The position numbers were made by a program, and so were the translations under genes. This document shows, one piece after another, positions 11,334 to 22,254 of a stretch of DNA of 64,000 nucleotides. Under the pieces are notes generated by a model. That model made no database searches. It had not been told where the DNA came from and saw only the letters and a list, made by a program, of their open reading frames with translations. Position 1 is the stretch's first letter. Each line of letters opens with the position of its first letter. The stretch is from the NCBI GenBank assembly GCA_963995505.1, contig OZ023186.1:3286001-3350000 (forward strand), written 5' to 3'. This DNA comes from Hypericum androsaemum (Eukaryota > Streptophyta > Magnoliopsida > Malpighiales > Hypericaceae).

Positions 11334-11416
11334 GCTCAAGAATCACCTTAATCCGAGGTCCGAGTCAAAAGTTATGACCACTTTACCAGAGCCAAAGCCG
11401 CTTTAACCGCCTTCAC

Positions 11417-11720
11417 TTGGCGCCGCACTCTCCTTCCCTCAGTTGGCGCCATACTCGCCTCTGCTCAGTTGGCGCCGCACTCTCCTTTCCTCAGTTGGTG
11501 CCACACTTGCCTCTGCTCAGTTGGCGCCGCACTCTCCTTCCCTCAGTTGGCGCCACACTCGCCTCCGCTCAGTTGGCGCTGAACTCTCCTTTGCTCAGTT
11601 GGCGCCGAACTCTCCTTTGCTTAGTTGGCGCCGAGTTTGCCTATCCTTGGTTGGCGCCGCATTTAGTTGGCGCCGGGTTGGCCCTCCTCTCAGTTGGTGC
11701 TGATTTTAACTAGCGTCGGG
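11417..11720. repeat. 26-bp minisatellite, about 11 units
   Basis: The word TTGGCGCC recurs at 11417, 11443, 11469, 11495, 11521, 11547, 11573, 11599, 11625 and 11651, exactly 26 bp apart, then at 11667 and 11694 with indels. Units have the form AGTTGGCGCC followed by GCACTCTCCTTCCCTC or close variants. Related words also occur upstream at 11199-11262, in the end of the 661-codon frame. The open frames 11417-11713 and 11443-11703 are only the repeat read in different phases (26 is not a multiple of 3). Confidence 0.95.
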
Positions 11721-11772
11721 CTCACCTCTATTGAGTTGGTATCTCACTCGCTTTAGGAGAATAAACGCTCCA

Positions 11773-12294
11773 TTCGGCTTCACCTTCTCGAACTTGTGAA
11801 GTCAATCACGTTCCTAACTCCCACACTCAAAGCCCCAACCTTGTAAATTATTTTGCCCGTCAACAATTCCGAGGTCCGGGTTGAGCGTTACGGTCGATCT
11901 ACCAAGTATGGATACTCCTCATAGAGACTGAGGAAGTCCAACTTGACCTGTGTTAAGAGGGCCCTCTCATTCCCTCCAATTGCTCGACCTGACCTAAGGG
12001 AGGCCTGGTTACCTTAAGGGAAATCAACCTAACTTGAGGCTGAGGGTGTCCAAACTGACTTGAGGCTGAGGACACCCAAGCTAGCTTGAGGCTGAAGATA
12101 CCTAATCTGACTTGAAGTTGAGGGTAAACTAAGCCAAGAATGAGGCTGATAGTACCCAAGCTGAATTAAGGATGAGGGTAGCCAGGCTGCCTTAAGCTTA
12201 CCCAGCCAAAGCAAGTTGACATCCAAGTACAGGTACCTCGATGATTGCCTTAGTCGACCTCGAGCTCCCAATAAGTTATTTTTGCACTCCAACA
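11773..12294 (-). repeat. 5' LTR, inner end deleted (522 bp)
   Basis: Matches 7883-8403 of the left LTR with about 10 differences. Homology starts abruptly at the TTCG before CTTC.CCTTCTCGAAC, so 183 bp present in the left LTR are missing together with the expected primer-binding site. Its outer end TCCAACA is followed by the CATAT target duplication. Confidence 0.85.
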
Positions 12295-12394
12295 CATATT
12301 TTATCGATGGTCCAACTGATGAGAGAAGAATCTATCGATTCACTCTCTGGCCCCGTTTATAAACCATTGCTCCTAACCAGTGTACTCCTAGCTT

Positions 12395-12407
12395 ACTATA
12401 TATATAA
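12395..12407 (+). promoter_or_regulatory. TATA box of the 12483-12851 gene
   Basis: TACTATATATATAAC lies about 85 bp before the ATG at 12483 and is the best TATA match upstream of that frame. The LTR element ends only about 100 bp further upstream. Confidence 0.55.
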
Positions 12408-12482
12408 CATCCAAAATAAGCCACCGATGCCCATTACACAAACTTAAACCCACCCTCCATAAAACTAGCTAAGCCAACATTC

Positions 12483-12851
12483 ATGTCCAAGTACAACAAG
12501 CTCACTCTCCAAAAATGGCCGGAACCCGATTCGCCGACAAGCTTCCAACGTCCCGGAGTGGTCGTCGACAGTGGCGTCTCGTGCAGGCAAATCTACTTGA
12601 GGAGCTACACGTTCTCAAGGAAGGAGAGCGCCAACGAGAAGGCCAAGAAATACTGGGCGAGGTTGAGGGAGAGCCTCAAGACCAGGAGATTGTTTATACT
12701 GTCCAAAGATGATGATGGTTGTAGTAATGGTGACAGGAAGTACTGGTTGTGGAATGGTAGAGGGAGGATTAGATCTCGTGGCTCGTTGTTGTTGGTGCTT
12801 CAGAGGTTGATGATGTCTTGCTCGGCCAAGGTTGATGCAGCTGATCATTAA
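12483..12851 (+). CDS. Small basic plant protein of unknown function (122 aa)
   Basis: A single-exon frame of 122 codons starts at ATG 12483 and ends with TAA. It is preceded by a good TATA box and a short C/A-rich leader (AACCCACCCTCC, GCTAAGCCAAC). The protein has a central CRQIYLRSYTFSRKES segment, a basic helix rich in K and R (ANEKAKKYWARLRESL), and a C-terminal LVLQRLM.SCSAKVDAADH. I recall plant-only small proteins with a LRSYTFSR core and a cysteine/valine-rich tail, but cannot name the family or a function. There is no signal peptide, membrane segment or nucleotide-binding motif. The LTR element at 7700-12294 sits immediately upstream and may have cut off or replaced distal regulatory DNA. 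Confidence 0.6.
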   Translation: MSKYNKLTLQKWPEPDSPTSFQRPGVVVDSGVSCRQIYLRSYTFSRKESANEKAKKYWARLRESLKTRRLFILSKDDDGCSNGDRKYWLWNGRGRIRSRGSLLLVLQRLMMSCSAKVDAADH

Positions 12852-15070
12852 TATGGGTCAACCAAGTTTATTGACTGTGTTTTTTCTTCGCCAAAGTTTA
12901 TTTTAGTATCCCGCAATTTGACGTTTTATGACTTTAATACCACATGTTAAAATTTGTAAAAAAGTGGATGATGTATTTTTTGGTGACTTAATTAGTTTGG
13001 CCATGCGAAAATTCATGACTAAACCAATTAAAATTACGTGCTCGTCAACTAGGAAAACTTTGATATCTTTATTTTCCAATTGGGTCTTTCAAGAGCCTCT
13101 CATCTGTTAAACCGAATGCTTATCAAGTTTCTGCTTCTCTAATTCGATCGAAAACTGCGTATTAGGGACCGAGTCACTGAGATGATGGTCTTATTGGGCC
13201 GCATGAGAAGTTCCATTTTCCATGGGCTTAAATTAAAACCCAAATACTACCTCAGATTTGTATTCTTTATATATCCGGATCCAAATTGTTTTTTATTAAG
13301 TTATATCTGGATCCAAATTATGTTTTTTTATGAAATTATGTCCCCATTTGACCGACCGAGTTTGAACATTGAACATCGATCTAAAAACTTTCATAAAAAG
13401 AAATTTGTCAGTATTTGAGATCGTGTCGAACTAGGAATTTGATTAGTTAATTTAGTGAATATTTAGATATTATTTAATCAAGATCAAAAGATTATCAATG
13501 AGAGTTGATGAAAGTGATAAATGATTTAAATTTATTTAAAAAAAATTAAGTTCAAGTATCATAAATATAAAATTATAATTGAGAGATTCAACTCTAAAAC
13601 TATTGCTGAGATTAGGTGGATAGAAGGATATTAGGTAAGAACCGAATCGCTTCAAGCTTTCAGTGAATGACACCTCTTCCCATGGAGTCGTCACTCGCAT
13701 ACTCCCCATCACTAAATTAAATTTAAATTGTTAATCCCATAAGATTTTGTCTTTTTTAGGAGAGATTTTGTTTAGGCGGTTTATAAAATTGACACCATCT
13801 TTTTTTTTTCTTCTTGTAAATAACGAAATCAGACGCCGGCCCCTCGATGGGAATGGCTGAACGTCAGCTTTTAAAGTATATCATATCCAAAATGATGCCC
13901 TAATCCCTTGAAGTAGATATGACTTAAAATATTAGTAAACTTTTAGAATTTTTTTATCAACCGATATATTGGCCAAGTAATTTAAGTTTGAGCAGTGACA
14001 AATTTTTTTAAACAAATATTTAATACTTTATTTTTAAAGACTCGATTGTCTTTTTTTCATATCTTATTGGTCATTGCCCCAGTGAACCTATCGCTGCTGA
14101 GGCCCTTGAATATAGCTGGGCTATTCATACTTGCAAGTCGAAAATTCAAGACCTGACAAGGAAAACACAACCAAAGTAATTTTCCCATCGAAGAAAACTA
14201 GCATTTGACATATAAGATATTTAAATTCTATAATAACATGTTCAAAACTTACGAATGGAAAAGACAACATTGAGATTCTAAATAAGACCCGATAAGTGCT
14301 AAACTTTTAATACTTAAGGTCGAATAACAACACGCAAAGCAATAAGGTGGTACTGGCAACATTGAATAGTCCTAACTCCTAACAATAAATTGCAACCAAC
14401 CCAATGAATCATTGACTTCATGGTTCCTATTGAACTTTAGAGGTCATAGACCTGCCAACATTGAAGAGTCTTAGCATATAATTTCCAATTAATCTAATTT
14501 TAGACTATGGGCACCAGCTAGTTGGAAACTTTTTACCAAAACGTTAAGACGAAGGGTAGGTGAGTTTTAGGGTTGGATAAGAACAACAATGGACACATGA
14601 TCAACTCATTTTGATACTGTGTTAGAATCTCCATATCCAACTCAAAACATCACAAACAAGTCCACCACTCTTGCAACTGTCAACTAGCAATGCGTTAATC
14701 TCGACATAATCTCGACAGTTTTCACAATCATTCATCCAATAGGACCAACACCAAGAGTAATAATCAACTCCAGAAACAGGATTTATGAATCACAATGAGT
14801 TTACAACAAACAGCAAGCCAGTATTGAAGAAAAACGCAACATTTGTATCACTTCCTATCACTTACTAAGAACCATCCTTCCTACTTTACAAGAACAAACT
14901 CAAACTCAAGAATTTAGCTCTCCTCAGTTGAGAATCCTGAGCATCAGAAAGATCAATCTTTGTTCACAATCATGTTCATACGTGGAAAAGAAAGAACCCG
15001 AAGAAGCTACCGTCATGTTCGTACCTCCACGTTACGAGAAGAGCTCCGGTTCTTGACGGAGTTTGATGGA
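12852..15070. other. Intergenic, no gene seen
   Basis: AT-rich DNA. Part of the right side (roughly 14800-15070) is probably the 3' UTR of the minus-strand receptor kinase. The frames 12928-13110 and 13182-13418 show no recognisable protein. I see no clear repeat or element boundary. Confidence 0.5.
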
Positions 15071-17578
15071 TCATCTCCCCTCGGACTTCACCAGCTGGGA
15101 GAACACGCGACTCATTGAGACACCAGAAATGTCATCCACCTCTGCTGCAGCAAATTGTGCACCCGAGACGCTGTTCACACTGTTATCGATGTCGCTGAAG
15201 TTGTTGATTTGGGGTGACAGCTCTCCGATCATGTTTGTGCTGTTTTCTTCAGGATCGCCCGGGATGACTGCCTCTTGGAGTTGAAGTGCGTACTCCAAGT
15301 TCCACAGCACGTCGCCCATGGAAGGTCTGTCAACTCCGAAGTCAGCCAAGCATTTCTCCGCAGTTTCCCCGAACTTCCTGAGCGAATCAGGCTTTATTTT
15401 CCCTGCAAGGGTGGAGTCTATTATTTGTTCCAACTGGCCTCTCTTCTGCCATTTCATTGCCCATTCCGCCAAGTTCACCATTTCCCTTGGAAGGGACGGA
15501 TCTATGACAGGTCTTGCACAGAGAACCTCGAACAACACAACTCCGAATGAGTACACATCGGATTTCTCTGTCAGTTGCTGCCTTCTAAAGTATTCAGGAT
15601 CAAGGTATCCGAAGCTCCCTTTAACCGCAGTACTGACATGGGTCTGATCGATTTCAGGTCCAGTCTTTGACAGTCCGAAATCAGCAACTTTGGCCATGAG
15701 ATTCTCATCAAGCAAGATGTTTGCGGATTTAACATCACGGTGGATAACAGCTTTTGCATAGCCTGTGTGAAGGTAATGGAGCCCTCGAGCTGCTCCAATG
15801 CAAATCTCAAGCCTTTCCTTCCAATCCATGCTGGGAAGATCTGAACCATAAAGACGACTCTTTAGACTTCCATTCTCCATGTATTCGTAGATCAAGATCA
15901 TCTCATTCTTTTCATCGCAGTAGCCAATCAATGAAACAAGATGGCGATGCCGGAACTGGGACAACATCTCTATCTCTGTCTGGAACTCCGCCAGTCCCTG
16001 TTGGGAGCGCGGGTTTCCCCTCTTAACAGCAACTTTCGTGCCATCGCCTGAAGTTCCCTTGTATACCTTACCAAACCCACCGATGCCAATAACCAAGCTC
16101 TCATCAAAGTTATGTGTAGCTTCTTGCACAGCTGCGAACGGAAATCGATACCCTGCATTGGAAGCAACACTAAGGGTTGTTCCATTAGAGAATTTACTCC
16201 CCATGGTATGAGAATTTCCTCCACCGATCGATAACGGAATCCACGTCTTCGAAAGGCCTTGGCGTTTCAGCTTTGTCCTTCTTCTGCATAGCAAGAAGAG
16301 AACTATAACTGCCACCACAATTATAACAGCTCCAACGACCAATCCCACTACCATGCCGACATTGGACTTCGAACTTGAACCCGTAATCTGAAGAGGCGCA
16401 CCACTAAGGCTGCCCTGAGAGTTATTCATCTTCATGATTTCCAGTCCATTGAGGATAGCATCAGGATATACACCACTTATATCAGTAGTTGGACCGATAC
16501 TTATACGAATTTTGCTGCTACTTACGGTTGGAGTAATATAATCCATGTATACAGCACCAGCAAGCGTGTTAACCAAGATATTGCTCAGATCAATATCTCC
16601 GTAGACAAGCACGGTGTCAATATAGAGATTGAAGTAAAGCTGGTGAAGACCTGTGCTAACAATATCACAGAAGTGGAAGCGAACAAAGTACTGATACCCT
16701 GAATCCACATCGAAATCCCAAGTGACATTGAAATTACTATTCGGATCACCTGCAGAATTCATTTTTCGACATGTACCATACACCAGATTAGGAGCAGTTT
16801 CCTGTGTTGCACCTCCAGTCACATAATTGACTGCCGCAACCTTGGTTACATTTGTAGTAAGATTCTCCTTGACAAGATAACTTCCATCTGGGACCCATGT
16901 TCGCCAAAGGGTATCGTTTTCTGAGGTAACAGTCGGTCCACCCATGTTTACCCTGTAAACAGTTTCCAGTGCCTGCCTTACCAATCCTTGGAACTGACCA
17001 GCAGGCTTATAAGTACTTGCATCATCAGTAACCAGGGTATCGGGGACCGAGACCACTTCCAGGGCATTCAGGAATGCAAATGAATTCTGAGCCGACGTGA
17101 ACGTAATGACAAGCTTATCCGATGTCACATTCAGTGAAAATTCTTTGACAACAGAACCACTCGCTCTGAAGCTGCTGAGAAGGACACTGTCCTGGGCTGA
17201 AACATCAAAGGTTGCCTTACTCATATCATAGCTCCCATAAACAAATGGATAGAAGTACAACCGAATCCAGTGCCTCCCGGTCTTCCCTATCGAGAAGGTG
17301 TACTTCGAGGTTCCATTGAACACTCTGGCTGTCTGATACAGCAACGAATCATCCGAAGAGGTCACCAATTTCGACGTATTGGCGAAAATGCTCGAAGGGG
17401 TTGAAAGAAGTTTGGACGAAGAACTATCAGCAACAAAGACACGGTGACCAACTGTAGTATCTGTGAGGGATCCACAGTCTACAAGATAATTGTCCACGGG
17501 ATTGAAGCCAGTACATAGGCATCCCAACATCAAGAACCACACAACCAAAACAGAGAGACTAAATCCTCCACTACCCAT
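15071..17578 (-). CDS. HERK1: CrRLK1L receptor-like kinase, HERK1 type
   Basis: Cell-surface Ser/Thr receptor kinase of the CrRLK1L family (HERKULES1/THESEUS1 clade), which senses cell-wall state or RALF peptides and promotes cell elongation in Arabidopsis. I take the Met at 17578, giving 835 aa, against 830 for Arabidopsis HERK1; the frame also stays open to an upstream ATG at 17647, but only the inner one starts a signal peptide (MGSGGFSLSVLVVWFLMLGC). Then come the malectin-like ectodomain (about 25-395, starting FNPVDNYLVDCGS), a membrane segment (about 408-430) and a kinase with loop GIGGFGKVYKG, Lys 519 in VAVK, HRDVKSAN (Asp 615) and DFG (Asp 633). The C-terminus SQLVKSEGR matches HERK1 as I remember it. 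The coding region has no intron, usual for the family. All catalytic residues are present and no break is seen. Confidence 0.95.
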   Translation of the reverse strand: MGSGGFSLSVLVVWFLMLGCLCTGFNPVDNYLVDCGSLTDTTVGHRVFVADSSSSKLLSTPSSIFANTSKLVTSSDDSLLYQTARVFNGTSKYTFSIGKTGRHWIRLYFYPFVYGSYDMSKATFDVSAQDSVLLSSFRASGSVVKEFSLNVTSDKLVITFTSAQNSFAFLNALEVVSVPDTLVTDDASTYKPAGQFQGLVRQALETVYRVNMGGPTVTSENDTLWRTWVPDGSYLVKENLTTNVTKVAAVNYVTGGATQETAPNLVYGTCRKMNSAGDPNSNFNVTWDFDVDSGYQYFVRFHFCDIVSTGLHQLYFNLYIDTVLVYGDIDLSNILVNTLAGAVYMDYITPTVSSSKIRISIGPTTDISGVYPDAILNGLEIMKMNNSQGSLSGAPLQITGSSSKSNVGMVVGLVVGAVIIVVAVIVLFLLCRRRTKLKRQGLSKTWIPLSIGGGNSHTMGSKFSNGTTLSVASNAGYRFPFAAVQEATHNFDESLVIGIGGFGKVYKGTSGDGTKVAVKRGNPRSQQGLAEFQTEIEMLSQFRHRHLVSLIGYCDEKNEMILIYEYMENGSLKSRLYGSDLPSMDWKERLEICIGAARGLHYLHTGYAKAVIHRDVKSANILLDENLMAKVADFGLSKTGPEIDQTHVSTAVKGSFGYLDPEYFRRQQLTEKSDVYSFGVVLFEVLCARPVIDPSLPREMVNLAEWAMKWQKRGQLEQIIDSTLAGKIKPDSLRKFGETAEKCLADFGVDRPSMGDVLWNLEYALQLQEAVIPGDPEENSTNMIGELSPQINNFSDIDNSVNSVSGAQFAAAEVDDISGVSMSRVFSQLVKSEGR

Positions 17579-18459
17579 CTTAGGAAAATCAGAAAACCTC
17601 CCAAAAGACTGGAGCTTTATTGGACCACAAAGGGCAAAGCAACTCAAGGAACAAAGGGATCACCTCTTTAGCTAATGAATCCTTTAGAGAGCAAAAAACC
17701 CACCAACGGGAAACCAATCAAGGGACCCAAATCTGAAGTTGGAACCACCCAATGAAGATCATAACCTGTGAAAGGAAGTTCAAGTTATTAACTTGACCAA
17801 GGAAAGAAACAATTAAGAACAAGAAGAAAGAGAAAGATTGAACCTTTAAGAATGGAAACCCAGTGATGGACTGGAAAGTGGAAACCTTGTGAGCCAGAAA
17901 TCAAATCCGGGGATTGAAACCCTTTTGGAGAACAGGAAAGAGATTATTTTCTACAATAACAGTTGAATTAATTTTCTGGAACCAGCTGGTCTTAGGACAA
18001 TTTTCAAAGGAGAAAAAAACTGGTCTTGGACTTTTTTCTTCTTCTTGGAACGCGCTAATGAATGGGCAACAGAGCAGCAACTAGCATAGCAAAGACTATA
18101 ATTAAAGAAATACTTGGTGCAGAAAAATATGTTCGATAGTGTTCGACTCAAAATATAAGCAGTCATACCACAAATTTTCTACTTAATGAAATGTTTCTAA
18201 ATCATCCATTTCGGAAAAAGTGCAAGAAAATACCTACGTGTTTAGAAAAAAAATGGTTACTTGATTTATAATATTCGAATACTAGATAATTTCGAGAAAA
18301 TTTGGTGTTGGGATATTATGTTAACATAAGCTAAATAAGGTGTTGGAAGGATGGAGTTTGTTTGGTAGTTAGGTTTTTATAAGTGGGAATCTTGCCCGTG
18401 TAGGATGGTTGGATGTTAATTCAAACCAGCAGGTAGAAAGGTGAAAAGAGGGGCACTGG
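17579..18459. other. HERK1-type gene 5' leader and promoter region
   Basis: Holds the upstream leader of the minus-strand receptor kinase. On the minus strand a candidate splice acceptor TTTCACAG lies near 17768, so a 5' UTR intron is possible, but I could not place a donor with confidence. No other gene is visible. Confidence 0.4.
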
Positions 18460-18746
18460 ATTGGGTCCGGAGTGAAGAAAATCATTTCGGATAGTTTGGA
18501 GTGAAGGAGGATTGTGCTGGCATTTTCCGTTTACGATACCAGCATGCCCCGGTTACGATACCGGCATGTGTCGTTATGTGATACCGGCCTTTGTTCCTGC
18601 CTTTGTTTGCGACAAAGGCATGTCCCGTTTACGATACCGGTTCGTGTATTTTTTTCATTTTAGTCCCCGTATTTTAGCATTTTTGTAAAAAAGTCTTCGC
18701 GTGTCTTCACTCCAAACGGTTCGGAATGGGGACATTCCGTACCCAA
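18460..18746. mobile_element. MITE with GATACCGG repeats in its loop
   Basis: The left arm TGGATTGGGTCCGGAGTGAAG..CATTTCGGATAGTTTGGAGTGAAG pairs with the right arm, which on the minus strand reads TGGATTGGGTACGGAATG..CATTCCGAACCGTTTGGAGTGAAG. That is about 45 bp of imperfect inverted repeat. The loop contains GATACC(A/G)GCATG-type words four to five times (about 18535-18645). No coding capacity, and no clear target duplication found. Confidence 0.6.
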
Positions 18747-20576
18747 TCCAAACCCGAGAAGAGGTACAGTTGAGGTATGGATTGAGGTCATGTGGGTAAA
18801 GAGCGATTAATTAAAACTTTATTTTATGATTAGAACAAAAAAAATAGTGGATTTTGGAAGACCCAAGTAGAGAAAGGGGTTTATCAAAGGAATTACATGC
18901 AATTTATAATTAATAACTAATCGCAAATAATTGAGAAAGTAAACTATATAGAACTGTCCATAATATTAATACTTGACAAAATCCTAAATACCCTATATAT
19001 GTAACGAAATCTCAACCAACTTTTACCTAATTGACTCATGGGGGAATGTTATGGGACGCACATTATGCATATAATCAGAGAGGGTGTACATCATACAAGA
19101 AAGCAAATAATTGAAATAGGGTAATGACTAGACAAGGCTAAACTAATTAATTTGTAACTCTGTTTGTGTATAAAAAATAAAATTTCACTACAAATCAGTG
19201 TTTCGAAAAATGATAAATGGTTTCAGGGAAATTGGGTCTCGCCAATTGGAATCCGTTAAATATGGCAATTATTGTGCCAGAAAAAAACAAAGTCAACACA
19301 AAGAAAGGTCCACGAAATTGGCTGGCGGTCAACAATGAGACGTTAGTACGCGGAAATAAATTGTTGGCACTCGCTGGCTTCAACTAACATTTGGTAACTG
19401 GAATGCAACTTACGTACTCCGGGTTGATGTGATTTTAGAGGTGAGAAACAAGAATGCTAGATCGAGTTCGAACATTAAGAATTAAGAAGATAATATTTTT
19501 AAAATTAAAACTTTTTGTTATTATTTAATTTTTTTAATTCTATTTCAATGAGTTTTTTTCGGTGATGAAATATTGGGACCTATTCTATATTTTGACTCTG
19601 TAGATCGAAAAAAATGAGTTCAGCGAGAAGAAAATTGTATTACGAGAGAAGCAGGTGAAATTGTATCAGTTTGTGGTGATTTGAAAAAAAAAGAGTTGTC
19701 CTTGTCCCGTTATATGTTTTTCTTTTGGAAACTATTGGATTTATTTTTATGAGAGAGAAACAAAAAAGACGTCCACTTTGACTTTTTTTTGGTGGAAATG
19801 GAGGTACAAATTTATATATATATAATGAAAAAATAATTACATTCTAAATAATATCTTATTTTTTACCTAACATTCTTAACAAAAGTTTCTCTAATTTATT
19901 ATTGTAATAGTTATTACTTGACATAGAATCTCTTTTTTGAAATTATGACCGCCAATTTTAGTAAAAATTTTTGGTGGCAAAACAAAGTAAAAAAAACATA
20001 CGGCATATTGCACCCAAGGTTCGAGGAGTGACAGTAGGAGAGGGTAGATGGATCAGGCCCAAAAGGCCAAAAGAGTACTCTCCACCTGTGCCGAAGGATA
20101 AAAGCCCAAACTAGTGGCTGTGGCCCGGAGAGCAGGGTATCAACATAGCCCACTCTCATTTCTCCGTCGAAACGAGAATAAATATAAGTGATAAGAGAAT
20201 TGAAGTTACTATATTTTGATAGTATTCGAATATAAAAAATAGAGATAATCAGATACTATAAAGTAATGGACACTTAAAAATGATTCTGCTTAGAGATCCC
20301 AATCAGGCGAATCAGCAGATTAGGGAAAAGGAAAAGGCTTCCTGTCGCTAAACAACTTATTGATGATTTTTTGATATTCTAATTACATTTTATGTCCTGA
20401 ATTTTTATTAATGAATTTGAAAATCTTCAAACTAGTATACGAATCCACAGATATATTGTATCATATACTGCAATAATTTATATATTTCTTCTAAATAATA
20501 AATTTTCTTTCTGTATCAAACGCAAATACTGTCACAATAACACACACAATTTTTATAACATGGAAAACGTGCTCAC
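18747..20576. other. Intergenic, no gene seen
   Basis: AT-rich DNA. The frames 19195-19383 and 19914-20159 (both minus) have no recognisable motif. Confidence 0.5.
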
Positions 20577-20675
20577 ACACACACATATATATATATATAT
20601 AAGGAGTTCCAATAATGACATAGTATTATTTTCTTTATCTTCACGCTTGATATATATATATATATATATATATAT
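20575..20675. repeat. (CA)n/(TA)n microsatellites
   Basis: CACACACACA followed by (TA)n at about 20575-20602, and a second (TA)n at about 20651-20675, separated by 50 bp of unique sequence. Confidence 0.9.
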
Positions 20676-21184
20676 GCAATTGAACAACGGAAATCAATTT
20701 ATTTTAATACAAAATACAATGCTTGGTAAAGAAAATACCAGTGTTCCAGTGAACAGTATGCAACAATTAAATAGAATCTACAGCAATCAAAGATCAATTG
20801 ACAGACAATTATTTCCGTTTAATCAGAAATTGCGAGTTTAATAATAATAATATTATTATTTTTAGATCTAACTAATTAATTTCAATTATAACATCGCCCT
20901 TTCCAAGGGCCTGGATTGAGTAAAGGTAGTCAAATCCTGTACTAAACAGAAAAAGACAAGACAGTTAAAAAAGAGGGAAAAGGGATGGTGACAACGGAAG
21001 AGAGGGAATAATAACTTGTAGTGATGACAGCTGGTGAGAGAAGGGATGAGATGCGCGGGTCCCACTGTTGCTTTATTTTTTAATCTTTAAATCAAATTGA
21101 TATATTATAGTTTAACAAATCAAACTGATATATTATTTAAATATTTTTTTATTATAAGTATTAATTAATATTATCGTAACTAGA

Positions 21185-21450
21185 CATGCCATTTTACGTA
21201 ATCGGGCATGCCATTTAATCATAATCGGACCTGCCATTTGATTAATTATTTAATTAATTATGTTTTATTCAATATTAATATGACATGCCATTTGACATAA
21301 CCTGGGCAAGCCATTTCATATAACGTGTACATGCCATTTGACATAACCTGAAAATACCATTTGACAAAATCTGGGCATGCCATTTGATATAACATGTGCA
21401 TGTCATTTAATATAACATGAGCATGCCATTTGACATAACCTGGGCTTGTA
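21185..21450. repeat. 23-bp tandem repeat
   Basis: A unit close to CATGCCATTTGACATAACCTGGG recurs at 21185, 21207, 21230, then after a 54-bp interruption at 21284, 21307, 21330, 21353, 21376, 21399, 21422 and 21445, almost all 23 bp apart. Units differ by a few substitutions. The minus-strand frame 21258-21488 is simply this repeat. Confidence 0.95.
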
Positions 21451-21483
21451 ATTCGATCGATTATTGACTTCGAATATAATTTT

Positions 21484-21800
21484 GACATCTTTTCACTCAG
21501 AATTTGAAGAAGTTATAAACTACAAAGTTGTAGATATATATCTCACCTCAGCACAGCAACTTGAATCCCCTTAATCGGACTCCCGAGTAAGAACTTGTTG
21601 TCCCCCAACCGAAATATGTTTTCGTCTCGATCGACTCGTGATTTCAAACGTATTTTTGACATCCTTTCACTTCGAATTTGGAGAAGTCATAAACTATAAA
21701 GTTATAGATCCATATCTTAGCTTTACACATCAACTTGAATCACCTCAATCGAACTCTAGAGTAAGAACTTGTGGCTCTCCAACCAGAACCTCTCGACCGC
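21484..21800. repeat. Direct duplication, about 164-bp unit
   Basis: The segment starting GACATC.TTTCACT..GAATTTG.AGAAG at 21484 recurs at 21648. Both copies contain ATAAACTA.AAAGTT.TAGAT and CAACTTGAATC.CCT.AATCG.ACTC, and end GAGTAAGAACTTGT. The array directly follows the 23-bp repeat, so the two may be parts of one larger repeat. Confidence 0.85.
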
Positions 21801-22254
21801 TTCTCACCGTCGTCCCTTCTACACAATCGAACTCCGGTTTGCTCCTCGTCGGCGTTGGAGTGGTGGTCAGCATCGGGCTTGTGGCAACGTCGTCAGCCTC
21901 AGATCTGGAACCATGAATTTTTAATTAGAGAGAGAGAGAAGAGGGGCAAAAGGCAAAAGAAAAATCCGGCAGAGAAGGGAGAGAAGGAAAAATAGAGGAG
22001 GATGGGTAAAAGACAAAAATGCCCATACGAATTACAACTGTCAGATCTTTGACGCACGCCTAGTCATCAAGATCAAGAAACGACCATATTAAATTCTGTT
22101 TGGTAAAAAAAACCTCTCTTCACCAAATGCAGCCTGTTCCCAAGCCAAAGTTACTTTTTCAAAAAGAAATAGAGAATATCGCTTTCTGAAAATTAGGTTT
22201 AAAAAAAAGGGCAAAAAAAAGAGAGAAGAAAAATACAAATTCGCTGCGTTTGAC

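Larger units (their letters stand above)
7700..12294 (-). mobile_element. Ty3/gypsy-type LTR element with an antisense ORF
   Basis: Direct terminal repeats lie at 7700-8403 and 11773-12294. The outer ends are TGTTGGG and TCCAACA, and the flanks CATAT at 7695-7699 and 12295-12299 are identical, a 5-bp target duplication. The right repeat lacks 183 bp that the left one has (7700-7882). A purine tract next to the left LTR on the minus strand (GTGGGGGGCAT, 8404-8414) and gypsy protease-like coding on the minus strand (8762-9295) set the element's own orientation to minus. The 183-bp loss then removes the inner end of the 5' LTR and the primer-binding site. No intact RT or integrase is present. 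The two LTRs differ at about 10 of 520 aligned bases by eye, suggesting a fairly recent insertion. Confidence 0.85.

Noticed and set aside
11417..11713. Repetitive proteins of 98 and 86 codons
   Set aside because: They are the 26-bp minisatellite read in two frames.
15063..16224. Plus-strand frames opposite the receptor kinase
   Set aside because: Shadows of the strongly conserved minus-strand kinase coding sequence.
21185..21450. CRISPR-like regular array
   Set aside because: Units are contiguous tandem repeats without unique spacers, in a plant nuclear context.
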